DNA from: Propionibacteriaceae bacterium
GTDB lineage: Bacteria > Actinomycetota > Actinomycetes > Propionibacteriales > Propionibacteriaceae
Length of the DNA: 64,000 nt
NCBI GenBank assembly: GCA_031262485.1
Contig: JAISHO010000041.1
Location: 1-64,000 of the forward strand
Direction: 5' to 3'
The translations under genes were made by a program, and so were the position numbers. How positions within the stretch are numbered: the first letter of the stretch is position 1; the number at the start of each line of letters is the position of its first letter. Under the pieces are notes generated by a model. The model did no database searches. It worked only from the letters and a program-made list of their open reading frames with translations, and had not been told where the DNA came from. Shown here piece by piece: positions 1 to 7,993 of the stretch.

Positions 1-120
1 GCTCGGGTTCGGGCTGTGGCTCGGGTTCGGGCTGTGGCTCGGGTTCGGGCTGTGGCTCGGGTTCGGGCTGTGGCTCGGGTTCGGGCTGTGGCTCGGGTTC
101 GGGCTGAGGCTCGGGTTTCG
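1..120. repeat. 18-bp tandem repeat, about 6.5 copies (Pro-Glu stalk coding)
   Basis: The unit GCTCGGGTTCGGGCTGTG is repeated head to tail from base 1 to 108, followed by a degenerate partial copy. Read on the minus strand in the frame of the adhesin it encodes a repeating six-residue Pro-Glu-Pro-Glu-Pro-Gln stalk. It starts at the window edge, so the array may be longer. Arrays like this can change copy number by slippage. Confidence 0.9.
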
Positions 121-2647
121 GATCGTCGCCGGGCTTGGCCGTGGGAGCCGGGGGTACCGGCTTCGTGGTCTCGTCGCCGGGCTTCGGCTTGGGGTCCGGG
201 ATCGGCGGGCCGACGACCGGGGCATCCGGATCGACACCAGGTGTCGGCTTGTCGTCCCCGGGCTTCGGTTTGTCGTCACCAGGCTTCGGTTTGTCGTCAC
301 CAGGCTTGGGAGCCGGGTCCGGCTGGCCCTGATCCTTGCCGGGATCCGGGGCCGGCGGCTGCGGCTTGGTCGGATCGTCGCCGGGTTTGGGCTTGTCGTC
401 ACCAGGCTTGGGAGCCGGCGGTTCCGGCTTCGTGGTCTCGTCGCCGGGCTTCGGCTTGGGGTCCGGGATCGGCGGGCCGACAACCGGAGCGTCGGGATCG
501 ACGCACTCGCACACGCACCAGCACGTCGGATCATCCGTCGGGTCGGTCGGTCCGTCGGTTGGGTCGTCGCTGGGCTCGGTGGGCTCGGTTGCCGGGTCGG
601 TTGGGCCGTCGCTGGGCTCGGTCGGCTCGGTCGTCGGATCCGTCGGCTCCTCGGTCGGCTCCGGCTCGGGCGCCGGGTCGACCGGCGGAACGTAAGCCGA
701 GCAGGATTCCAGATACGCCTTGAGGTAGTTCCAGTTGGCGTCGTAGCCGATCTCGACGTGGGCGGCGAACATCGTGTCGTCGCGATCGCCGAACGGCAGC
801 AGGTACTCGGTGTCCGAGAGCTTGACGACGGCGCCGGTCAAGCTGAACTGGCCGTTGCCCTTCTGGAAGTCGGTGACGTCGCTGCCGGTCTCGAGATGAA
901 TCGTGTTGATGTCAGCCTTGTCGCCGTAAATGGCGCGCAGGGCTTCGAGGTCGACGGTCAGCCGGGCATCGTCCGGCGTGACGACGACCTGTCCGATGAC
1001 GGTGTTCTGCCCCAAGACGAGGTCGACGACCTTCTCACCGGTCTCCGGGATCTCGACGGCCATGGACCACGCGCTTGATCCGGTGCGGTGGACGCCGTCT
1101 TCACTCGTGTCGGAGCCGTCCCACTTCTGGAACGTGCCCGGGTTCTTCTTGGTGCCTTCGTCGCTGACCCAACCGGCCCAGGCGGTGTCCGTCTTGAGGA
1201 CCGGGTTGTAGGTGTTGACGAAGTCGGTCACCTCATAGGTGGGTTCCTCGGGAGCGGGCGGCGCCGCGAAGGTCTGCACACCCGGATCGGTCGGAACGGC
1301 CACACCGTTGATGAGGATCGTGCCGTCGTTCTCGACGCGGATCTCCATCGGTTCGGAGATGAACAGCAGTTCCCCATCGACGCCGTAGACCGGCGCCTCG
1401 GTCACCGTGTAGGTGTGTCCGGGCAGGAGACCGTCGAAGGTGAACTGGCCGTTGGCGTCACTCGTCACCGTGATGGGGCCGGAGACGCCGTCGCCTTCGA
1501 GGGTGAAGGTGTAGCAGTCGAGTCGGCCGGTCATGCCCTCGTCGAGGCCGGCCAGCACCTTGTGCAAAGTCACGCTGTAGGTCGGCGGGACGACACGGAA
1601 TTGACCCTCATGGACGATGACGGATTCGGCCGGCACGGCGGAGACGAAGTCTTGGGCGCCGAGGCCGTCTTGGGTGATGCCATCGGTCCAGATGACAGTG
1701 CCGGAGCGTTCGATCGTCTTGTCGACGCTGATGGTGATGCCACCGAGCATGCCCGGGAGCAACTCCGGCACGCTGACGACGAGCTGGTCGCCACCGATGT
1801 GTTCGAGCGTGACGCCGTCGAGCGGGACGAGCGCGCCGTCGACCGTCGCGGAGATCGTGAAGTGCTCGTCGGCGAAGTGGGAGTCGAGCACGCCATTCGT
1901 GTCCGGGAACAGGGCTTCGAAGCGGCTGTTATCGGAGTTCCACTTCAGCGTCTTCGTCTCGGAGGTCTCGACGAAACTTGGCATCGCCATGGCGTCGTGG
2001 ACGGCTTGCGCGATCCGGTCGTAGTGGGCCAGGAAGAGGTCGTAGACGGGAATCGTCGTCAGAGGGATCTCCTTGGCGAGGTGCGTCGTCGGATCTTTGT
2101 CGACATAGATGTTGTAGTTGCTGTCGCGGTCGCCGGTGGCGAGTTCCCACAGCAACACCTGGGTGGCGAGCACCTGGGCCTTGACATCGTCGGAGACCTC
2201 GGTGTTCATCGGCCCGGTGTAACCGTTGTCAAGGATGAGCCCGGCGAAGTTTTGGAGGTCCTCCGCGCTCACATAGTCGCGCTCATAGAGCTTCCAGACT
2301 TCGATGGCGCGCCCTTGGCTCTCGAGCATCTCGACCATCGCGGTGGTGGTGCTAGCGACCGTCCCCGGCTCGATGCAATAGGCCGTCGAACCGTTCATGA
2401 CGAACCCGGAGAAGGCGTTGTAAAAACCGCCCTGGGCGGGATCTTCGCCAGCGAGGGCGGAATCCCATCCGTTTTGCAGTTTGAGAATACGTTTTCCCCA
2501 GCCATCGTTGTGGCCGAGTGTCACGATGGTCACCTGTCCGGTGACGTCCGCCGCCCGCGCCAGTGGCGCGGCGAAGACTGTCAATCCGACACAGACGAGC
2601 AAAGCGATGACCATCGATCTGACGCGATGGCGCTGTGTGCTAAACAT
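1..2647 (-). CDS. Thioester-domain (TED) / CnaB surface adhesin, C-terminus beyond the window
   Basis: An open frame runs from ATG 2647 to the window edge (882 codons, no stop). A signal peptide covers about residues 1-33, ending ARA-AD. Residues 85-170 carry the two hallmarks of the TQXA/thioester domain: the AYCIEPG motif (Cys91) and TQVLLWE (Gln163, Trp167), which in this family form an internal Cys-Gln thioester able to bind host or surface amines covalently. A CnaB-like domain follows, with a likely isopeptide triad of Lys363 (LHKVLAG), Glu417 (TVTEAP) and Asn478 (DFVNTYN). Another folded stretch runs to about residue 640. The rest is a Pro/Lys/Asp/Glu-rich wall-spanning stalk that includes a duplicated block (about bases 163-240 and 430-510). 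A purine-rich ribosome site (GGGAAGAG) lies about 10 bases before the start. The anchor, probably LPXTG, is not visible. Thioester and isopeptide bonds are inferred from family knowledge. Confidence 0.88.
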   Translation of the reverse strand, partial: MFSTQRHRVRSMVIALLVCVGLTVFAAPLARAADVTGQVTIVTLGHNDGWGKRILKLQNGWDSALAGEDPAQGGFYNAFSGFVMNGSTAYCIEPGTVASTTTAMVEMLESQGRAIEVWKLYERDYVSAEDLQNFAGLILDNGYTGPMNTEVSDDVKAQVLATQVLLWELATGDRDSNYNIYVDKDPTTHLAKEIPLTTIPVYDLFLAHYDRIAQAVHDAMAMPSFVETSETKTLKWNSDNSRFEALFPDTNGVLDSHFADEHFTISATVDGALVPLDGVTLEHIGGDQLVVSVPELLPGMLGGITISVDKTIERSGTVIWTDGITQDGLGAQDFVSAVPAESVIVHEGQFRVVPPTYSVTLHKVLAGLDEGMTGRLDCYTFTLEGDGVSGPITVTSDANGQFTFDGLLPGHTYTVTEAPVYGVDGELLFISEPMEIRVENDGTILINGVAVPTDPGVQTFAAPPAPEEPTYEVTDFVNTYNPVLKTDTAWAGWVSDEGTKKNPGTFQKWDGSDTSEDGVHRTGSSAWSMAVEIPETGEKVVDLVLGQNTVIGQVVVTPDDARLTVDLEALRAIYGDKADINTIHLETGSDVTDFQKGNGQFSLTGAVVKLSDTEYLLPFGDRDDTMFAAHVEIGYDANWNYLKAYLESCSAYVPPVDPAPEPEPTEEPTDPTTEPTEPSDGPTDPATEPTEPSDDPTDGPTDPTDDPTCWCVCECVDPDAPVVGPPIPDPKPKPGDETTKPEPPAPKPGDDKPKPGDDPTKPQPPAPDPGKDQGQPDPAPKPGDDKPKPGDDKPKPGDDKPTPGVDPDAPVVGPPIPDPKPKPGDETTKPVPPAPTAKPGDDPKPEPQPEPEPQPEPEPQPEPEPQPEPEPQPEPEPQPEPE

Positions 2648-3045
2648 TTTCGTCCCATCTCTTCCCTAGATTGGCAAGAGAATGGCTCCGGGCCCCATAA
2701 CCAGGCCGTCCTAGGCGCGCGCGAGCATCGCCAGGTCCACTGGCTGGTTTATGATGGGGTTGAGGGAGGAGACTTCACGTGGGTCCCTTCCACGCTGATC
2801 CAAGTCTCTGCCCAGAAGGCACTCTCTTCTCGTAATAAAACCGTAGCATTACCAGACAGGCATTGTCGTTTGGTAAACGGTGTATTTTGTGCCTATTTCG
2901 GGTGTGTGATCTCGTTATTCGCACCAAACTCTTTTTTAAACAAACAATGAGTTATCTGGCGTGCTGAGAAGATCGAGCGGCTCAAGATCTGTTTTCAGTC
3001 TAGCGCGGAACAGCCTCGGCGGCGTCGATCTGGCAGGCTGGGGCC
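2648..3045. promoter_or_regulatory. Divergent intergenic region with an extended dyad (2840-2881)
   Basis: This 398-base region separates the minus-strand adhesin from the plus-strand oxidoreductase and is more AT-rich than its flanks, especially 2820-2950. It contains nested dyad symmetry: ACCGT 2840-2844 with ACGGT 2877-2881, TTACCA 2849-2854 with TGGTAA 2871-2876, and GACA 2855-2858 with TGTC 2864-2867. It could be an operator or a hairpin in a long adhesin leader of roughly 200 bases. No promoter hexamers are assigned with confidence. Confidence 0.45.
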
Positions 3046-4023
3046 ATGCGTGTCATCACAGTCACAGAACCGGGCGGGCCGGAAAACCTTGTCATCGCTG
3101 AGGCCCCGCAGCCTCAGCCGGGGCCGGGGGAGGTGCGCGTCGCGGTGACGGCCGCCGGCGTCAACCGGGCCGATCTCCTGCAGCGGCGAGGCTTCTATCC
3201 GCCGCCACCGGGGATCACCGACGTCCTCGGGCTTGAGGTCTCCGGTGTCGTCGACGCGGTGGCGAGCGATGTCACCACGCTGCGCGTGGGCGATCCGGTC
3301 GTCGCGCTGCTCGCCGGCGGCGGGTATGCCGAAGCGGTCGTCGTGCCGGCGGGGCAATGCGCGCCCGTGCCGGACGGAGTCGATCCGGTGACGGCGGCCG
3401 GGCTCATCGAGGTGGCCGCCACCGTCGTCTCGAACGCGCGGCACGTCTCCTTGGCGGCGGGGGAGAACTTCCTCGTCCACGGCGGATCGGGCGGCATCGG
3501 CTCCTTCGCCATCCCTTACGCCCACGCTCTCGGCTGTCGGGTCTTCACCACGGTCGGCAGCGCTGACAAGGCGGAATATTGTCGGACGATCGGCGCCGAC
3601 GTCGCTGTCGACTATCACGACGACGATTGGGCGAGCCTCGTCAAGGACGCCGCCGGCGAGCGTGGGATCGATGTCATCCTCGACATCATCGGCGCGAAAT
3701 ATCTCGAAGCCAACATCAGCCTGCTGGCTCGCGGCGGACGTCTCGTCGTCATCGGGCTCCAGGGCGGGCGCAAGGGCACGCTCGATCTCAACCGTTTGCT
3801 CAGCCGCGCCGCCACCGTGACGGCGACGAGCCTGCGCTTCCGTCCTCTCGAGGAAAAAGCGGCCATCGTCGCCGAGGTCGTCGCTGATGTCTGGCCCCTC
3901 GTCTCCGCCGGGACGATCCCGCTCGCTCCGACGACGACGTACCCTCTCGCCGAAGCCGCTGAGGCCCACCGTCGTCTCGAATCAGGCGCCAACACCGGCA
4001 AGATCGTTCTCACCGTCTCCTGA
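3046..4023 (+). CDS. NAD(P)H-quinone oxidoreductase, PIG3-type MDR family
   Basis: A 325-residue zinc-free medium-chain dehydrogenase/reductase. The N-terminus (MRVITVTEPGGPENL, then GVNRADLLQRRGFYPPPPG) is typical of the PIG3/quinone oxidoreductase subgroup. The nucleotide-binding motif HGGSGGIGSFA lies near residues 144-155, and GGRLVVIGLQGG follows in the Rossmann half. No structural-zinc cysteine cluster is seen. Members reduce quinones with NADPH in the cytoplasm; the substrate here cannot be told. It stands alone: a divergent adhesin lies upstream and a convergent gene downstream. Confidence 0.9.
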   Translation: MRVITVTEPGGPENLVIAEAPQPQPGPGEVRVAVTAAGVNRADLLQRRGFYPPPPGITDVLGLEVSGVVDAVASDVTTLRVGDPVVALLAGGGYAEAVVVPAGQCAPVPDGVDPVTAAGLIEVAATVVSNARHVSLAAGENFLVHGGSGGIGSFAIPYAHALGCRVFTTVGSADKAEYCRTIGADVAVDYHDDDWASLVKDAAGERGIDVILDIIGAKYLEANISLLARGGRLVVIGLQGGRKGTLDLNRLLSRAATVTATSLRFRPLEEKAAIVAEVVADVWPLVSAGTIPLAPTTTYPLAEAAEAHRRLESGANTGKIVLTVS

Positions 4024-4128
4024 ATCCGGTCTTCGCCGAGTCGCCGGCTCGATCCTGAGTCGGATAAGGCACGAGGTCTTCTTCGCTTCGCGTGATGGTG
4101 AGGCGTCGGTCTCGCGACGTCAGGAATG

Positions 4129-4806
4129 TCACATGGATGGTGAGACTCGCACCGTTTCCCCGAGGACGTCGTCGGGGTTACGCTGCGATTCCCGGGTGAC
4201 GGGCAATCCGAGCAGGGAGCTGGCGGTTTCCCTCGAGACGGGCTGAAGTTGGGGCGGCTCTTCTTCGATGACGATAGGACGATCGCCGGGGTCGAGGGGA
4301 GAGGCCAACCTTGTCGGCGTGTGAGAATCAGTGGCCGGATGGGAAGGCGCGGCTGACTCTTCGATCGCTGGAGCCATGGGCGCCGTCGCCGCTGCGGTCA
4401 CTGGTCGCGTCGGGACGATCGCATCCCTCCCCTCCAGGAACCCATGCGTGGTGGAGGCGGGTAAGCGCGTGGTCTCCGTCGGTCTGTGCTCGGTGGCGGT
4501 GGATTCGAGGATCTGGGCGACCGTCGCCGTCTGGCCCATCGGAGGGGACGGGCGCCGCGCCGGAATCGGCTTGCGCAATAGCTCCATCGAGGCGTCGAAT
4601 TCCTCCTCGGGAGTCGTGCGCCAACGGTGGTCCTCGAGGATGCGACGGGCTTGCGTCATGGCTTGTCCGAGGATGAAATCACTGACGGTGCAGCCGGTCG
4701 CGGCGGCAGCGCGCTTGAGCATCCACTCTTGTCCCCACGTCGCTTTGACGTTGATCTTGTGTAGTTTGACGCCCGCATGGCGCGGCATGATCGTCGTCAT
4801 TCCCAT
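4129..4806 (-). CDS. DUF1778 (TacA-like) ribbon-helix-helix antitoxin-like protein with long disordered tail, orphan
   Basis: The start is set at ATG 4806 (MGMTTIMPRH), preceded by GGGGGTG; the frame stays open upstream but that part looks non-coding. Residues 10-75 match the DUF1778 antitoxin pattern: KLHKINVKAT (ribbon strand), then WMLKRAAAATGCTVSDFIL, and an acidic TPEEEFDASMELLRKP segment like the toxin-neutralising helix. Such antitoxins usually have 85-100 residues and precede a GNAT acetyltransferase toxin. Here the protein has 225 residues, with about 140 of Ser/Thr/Pro/Ala-rich tail ending ETVRVSPSM, and no acetyltransferase is adjacent: the downstream neighbour is the convergent oxidoreductase and upstream is a divergent gene. 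It may be a DNA-binding regulator derived from an antitoxin. Confidence 0.75.
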   Translation of the reverse strand: MGMTTIMPRHAGVKLHKINVKATWGQEWMLKRAAAATGCTVSDFILGQAMTQARRILEDHRWRTTPEEEFDASMELLRKPIPARRPSPPMGQTATVAQILESTATEHRPTETTRLPASTTHGFLEGRDAIVPTRPVTAAATAPMAPAIEESAAPSHPATDSHTPTRLASPLDPGDRPIVIEEEPPQLQPVSRETASSLLGLPVTRESQRNPDDVLGETVRVSPSM

Positions 4807-5095
4807 AGTCACACCCCCGTTGACGGGTCGATGATACGAGAATCGCTCAACGAAGAAGCAAGTGTGAACGATGCCCCCATGATCTGCGGCGAGTGCCGGC
4901 GGGGGCGGTGGCTGCGGCGGCGCGGGGACCACCGAGAGGGGGTAGCGGGGAGACGACCGAGGGGCGACAGGCCAGGAGAGGGTGAGCGCTCGGGGAGAGA
5001 GTGTGAAGCGGCGGCTTTTCTCGGCATGTGAGAGGAAGCCCGCCCCGCCGCCCATGTTCCTGGGCCGCCGCGACGTGGCCCCCTACGGTGTCGCC

Positions 5096-6421
5096 ATGGG
5101 ACTCTACGACGCCGCTTATCTGCAGACCATGGCCGATGGAACGATCAAACAGGCCAATCCGTTCACCGGCACCCGCGTGTGGACGGCCCCGGGGCGCGGC
5201 AACCGGCCGCTCGCCAAACCGCCCACGAACGTCCGTCCCCTCGAAGACGGCGAGGGGGAGCGGGCCTGCGCGTTCTGTTCGTCGCGTTACCTGGAGACCC
5301 CGCCGGAGAAGTCCAGGATCGTCCGCGACGGCGACGGATGGCGTGAGATCGAACACGTCGAACCGGAGGATTTGTTCAAGACGACGGCGGAGTTCCGCGT
5401 CATCCCCAACCTGTTCGAGATCCTCTCCTACGATTATTGGCACGCCAACTACGGCTACGAGCTGCCGGCCTCGGCGGCCGAGGCGCGCAGCCGCTACCTC
5501 GAGAGCCCGGCCGGGTGGGATCACGTCGTCGCGCTCCAACGGACGAAGATGGCGGCCTCGGGGATGGCGCCCGAATCGCTCGCCGCCACCTCGGACGACG
5601 CCGTCGTCGGGCAGGCGACGAGTTTCTTCGGCAGCGGCCATGACGTCGTCGTCGCCCGTCGCCATTGGATCGACGACGCTGTCGACAGTTCCGCCCTGGC
5701 CTCCTCCGGCACCCTCACCCCCGACGAACACAACCAGTACATCAGTCTTGCCGTCGCCGATATGGAACGGCTCTATCAGCTCAACCCGTACGCGCGTTAC
5801 GTCGCCGTCTTCCAGAATTGGCTCAAACCGGCCGGCGCCAGCTTCGACCATCTCCACAAGCAACTCGTCACGATCGACGAGCACGGCTCCAACCTCACCC
5901 GCACGACGGAGAAATTGCGCGCCAACCCGAACCTCTTCAACGAGGCCGGTGTCAACTACGCTAATCGACACAATCTCGTCATCGCCGAGAACGAGCACGC
6001 CATCGCCATGGCCGGCATCGGGCACCGGTATCCCACCATCAGCGTCAACTCGAAATCACGCGAGCCGCGCCCCTGGCGGCAAAGCGACGACGAGGTCCGC
6101 GGCATGAGCGACCTCATCCACGCCATCCACGCCGCCATCGGCTCCTCCGTCCCCTGCAACGAGGAATGGCATCACCAGCCGATCGACGTCGACGTGCGCG
6201 CTCCCTGGCGCATCAACATCAAACTGCGCGTCTCCACCGTCGCCGGTTTCGAAGGCGGGACGAAGATCTATATCAACACGATCAGCCCGACCGACATCCG
6301 CGATAACGTCGTCCCACGTCTGTTCGAATTGCGCGCCCAGGGCGCGATCGCGCCGATGAACATCGCCATGGAATGCTCCCGGGAGCCCAATCTGTTGCTC
6401 TATAACCCGACGTTGTGGTGA
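5096..6421 (+). CDS. DUF4921 family protein, galactose-1-phosphate uridylyltransferase-like (HIT superfamily)
   Basis: The start is chosen at ATG 5096 (MGLYDAAYLQTMADGT), giving 441 residues; the in-frame ATGs further upstream lie in GC-skewed sequence with no family similarity. The CAFC motif near residues 57-60 may bind metal. FDHLHKQ near residue 251 is a HIT/GalT-type His-x-His-x-Gln active-site motif, and NEEWHHQPID follows later. Known DUF4921 proteins are annotated as GalT-like, but the nucleotide-sugar substrate is not established. It is convergent with the tiny antitoxin gene, only one base apart. GalT chemistry is inferred from the fold. Confidence 0.8.
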   Translation: MGLYDAAYLQTMADGTIKQANPFTGTRVWTAPGRGNRPLAKPPTNVRPLEDGEGERACAFCSSRYLETPPEKSRIVRDGDGWREIEHVEPEDLFKTTAEFRVIPNLFEILSYDYWHANYGYELPASAAEARSRYLESPAGWDHVVALQRTKMAASGMAPESLAATSDDAVVGQATSFFGSGHDVVVARRHWIDDAVDSSALASSGTLTPDEHNQYISLAVADMERLYQLNPYARYVAVFQNWLKPAGASFDHLHKQLVTIDEHGSNLTRTTEKLRANPNLFNEAGVNYANRHNLVIAENEHAIAMAGIGHRYPTISVNSKSREPRPWRQSDDEVRGMSDLIHAIHAAIGSSVPCNEEWHHQPIDVDVRAPWRINIKLRVSTVAGFEGGTKIYINTISPTDIRDNVVPRLFELRAQGAIAPMNIAMECSREPNLLLYNPTLW

Positions 6422-6422
6422 A

Positions 6423-6635
6423 TCATAGATACCGAGTCCGCAGGTCAGCTATCACGTCTTCCGAAGGCCGCGTAGCGGTTGGGTTCTCGCGGTAGAAATG
6501 TAAACCTTCTCGGGCGAGTGCGGCCTCGTCATCGGTGACGGTGTCTCCAACGGATTGCCACAAGCTGTCGATGAGCGAAATCTTCTCTTCTGTCGATAAC
6601 GCCTGGATCTGTTCGAGGAGTGATGGAGTCACCAT
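6423..6635 (-). CDS. Addiction-module antitoxin-like protein (TIGR02574/Unstab_antitox type), orphan
   Basis: A 70-residue protein. Its N-terminal half, LLEQIQALSTEEKISLIDSL followed by WQSV, is the typical helix of the putative addiction-module component family, which normally pairs with a RelE/ParE-like toxin gene immediately downstream. Here the stop lies one base from the end of the convergent DUF4921 gene, so there is no room for a toxin, and none is seen upstream. It is either a relic or acts in trans. The upstream region is shared with the divergent bpa gene. Confidence 0.72.
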   Translation of the reverse strand: MVTPSLLEQIQALSTEEKISLIDSLWQSVGDTVTDDEAALAREGLHFYRENPTATRPSEDVIADLRTRYL

Positions 6636-6718
6636 GTGTGTTAGTCAACCGCGCCCTTTCCCAGCCCATTCAATTGCTGTCGCGGGGCAACCGGGCCGTC
6701 TCCCCGTAGACTACGCCC

Positions 6719-7402
6719 ATGACTGATCGTGAGACGCGCTCCGAAGCCGACACCGAAGCGACGGAGGAGACGACCGCTCCTGAGAGAGAGGCTCCTGTGG
6801 GAACGGGGTTCGAGCTCGTGCGCGAGGACGGGGACGACACCGCTGGCGACTTTTCCGGCCCGGCGGCCGAAGGGAATGACGATGAATCCGCGGAAGGGGT
6901 CGATGGGTCGGCCGGCGAGGAGGCTCCCGCGAGCGACGAGGCCGAGGCCGAGGACAACGAGCCCGATGGCATCGAACCGGCTCGGATCATGCGGATCGGC
7001 CGAATGGTCTCCCGTCTCCTCGAAGAGCTGAGAGAAGTGGATCTGGACGATCCTTCGCGGGCCCGATTGTCGCAGATCTATGACCAAGCGATCGGCGAGC
7101 TGGCCGATGGTTTGGACGGCGATCTGGCCGATGAGTTGCACCGGATCACCGAGCCTTTGAGCGATCGTGAGGAACCACCGACGAGCGCTGAGTTGACGAT
7201 CGCTCACGCCCAACTGGTCGGCTGGCTCGAGGGTCTCTTCCAGGGTTTGCAAACAGCGATCGTCGCCCAACAGATGGCCCAACGCGCCCTCATGCCCGGC
7301 CAAGGCGGCGCCCCCATGGGCGGGATCATGGTCCCCGACGACAGCCCCGCCCCCGGCGGCGCCCCCAACGGAAGAACGTCCGGCTCAGGGATGTATCTCT
7401 GA
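6719..7402 (+). CDS. bpa: Bacterial proteasome activator (Bpa/PafE-like, DUF2587)
   Basis: A 227-residue protein. The first 85 residues are an acidic Glu/Asp/Ala/Thr-rich low-complexity segment. The conserved four-helix core runs from IEPARIMRIGRMVSRLLEEL (about residue 87) to GLFQGLQTAIVAQQMAQRAL (about residue 195). The C-terminus GSGMYL corresponds to the GQYL tail by which mycobacterial Bpa docks into the 20S proteasome and opens its gate without ATP. No proteasome genes are in the window. Its long acidic N-terminus may be for substrate handling. It is divergent from the orphan antitoxin and is followed by tRNA-Ser. Confidence 0.85.
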   Translation: MTDRETRSEADTEATEETTAPEREAPVGTGFELVREDGDDTAGDFSGPAAEGNDDESAEGVDGSAGEEAPASDEAEAEDNEPDGIEPARIMRIGRMVSRLLEELREVDLDDPSRARLSQIYDQAIGELADGLDGDLADELHRITEPLSDREEPPTSAELTIAHAQLVGWLEGLFQGLQTAIVAQQMAQRALMPGQGGAPMGGIMVPDDSPAPGGAPNGRTSGSGMYL

Positions 7403-7495
7403 CCGTTCCCCTTCCCTCTATTGCGAATCGACGCCGTGATGGCGCTAGTCTGGGCGGGTGCCCAGGCGATCCTGAGAGGGAGACCCTGGCTCGTT

Positions 7496-7580
7496 GGCGA
7501 GGTCGCATAGTGGTCTAGTGCAGCCGCCTTGAAAGCGGCCGGGCTGAAAGGTCCCGTGGGTTCGAATCCCACCCTCGCCG
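7496..7580 (+). tRNA. tRNA-Ser (anticodon UGA)
   Basis: The acceptor arms GGCGAGG (7496-7502) and CCTCGCC (7573-7579) pair perfectly, with discriminator G7580. The anticodon stem GCCGC (7523-7527)/GCGGC (7535-7539) closes the loop CTTGAAA, giving anticodon TGA at 7530-7532. A long variable arm (cgggct-gaaa-ggtcccg) marks a class II tRNA, and GTGGG-TTCGAAT-CCCAC is the T arm. The CCA end is not encoded. Confidence 0.95.
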
Positions 7581-7590
7581 CAGCCCGAGA

Positions 7591-7618
7591 GCAAAGAGAA
7601 AGCTAGCTTTCTCTTTGC
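7591..7618 (+). terminator. 28-bp perfect palindrome after tRNA-Ser, possible terminator or processing signal
   Basis: Bases 7591-7618 equal their own reverse complement (GCAAAGAGAAAGCT followed by AGCTTTCTCTTTGC), 10 bases past the tRNA. As RNA it would form a stem of about 12 bp with a tight loop. The 3' arm is U-rich, but no U-run follows, so classical intrinsic termination is uncertain. Confidence 0.5.
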
Positions 7619-7623
7619 CGAGG

Positions 7624-7845
7624 GCAAGGCGAGGGTAAGAGGCAGCGAAGCTGCCGAATACCCGCCGCAGAGTTACTTTTCACTTTGAGTACCACCCGGC
7701 AAGGCGAGGGTAAGAGGGCGCGAAGCGACCGAATACCCGCCGCAGGGGTTAGTTTCCGATTGGCCCAGCCATGGTTGGTGGGCTTTTTCTTTTTCACGAG
7801 CAAGGCGAGGGTGGGAGGCCGTGTAGCGACCGAGTACCCGCCGTA
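7624..7845. repeat. Three palindromic repeats of about 47 bp, related to the tRNA-Ser 3' end
   Basis: Copies lie at 7624-7670, 7699-7745 and 7800-7845. Each has a left block GCAAGGCGAGGGT, an inner hairpin (copy 1: GGCAGC-GAA-GCTGCC; copy 2: similar with one mismatch) and a right block TACCCGCCG. The outer blocks pair imperfectly, so each copy is an extended hairpin. The left block of copy 3 (GGCGAGGGTGGGA) is the exact reverse complement of the tRNA-Ser 3' end, and the right blocks of copies 1 and 2 share CGCCGCAG with the bases across the tRNA end. The stretch from the tRNA to the next gene (7581-7993) holds nothing else recognisable. Confidence 0.8.
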
Positions 7846-7993
7846 CGGTTGCTTTCCATCCCGACCCCCACATCGAGGAGAGTGTACGAGGGCGCGAACC
7901 GTCCTGGACGGCTCCCCCTGTATCACTTTCCTGCGTGACCCCACGCCAATGAGATGGTCCTTGTCGCTCGACGACACTTCATAAGCTCCAGCT

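Noticed and set aside
1088..2950. 620-codon plus-strand ORF
   Set aside because: It is antisense to the TED/CnaB adhesin, has no recognisable domain and runs through the promoter region; the minus frame has signal peptide and family motifs.
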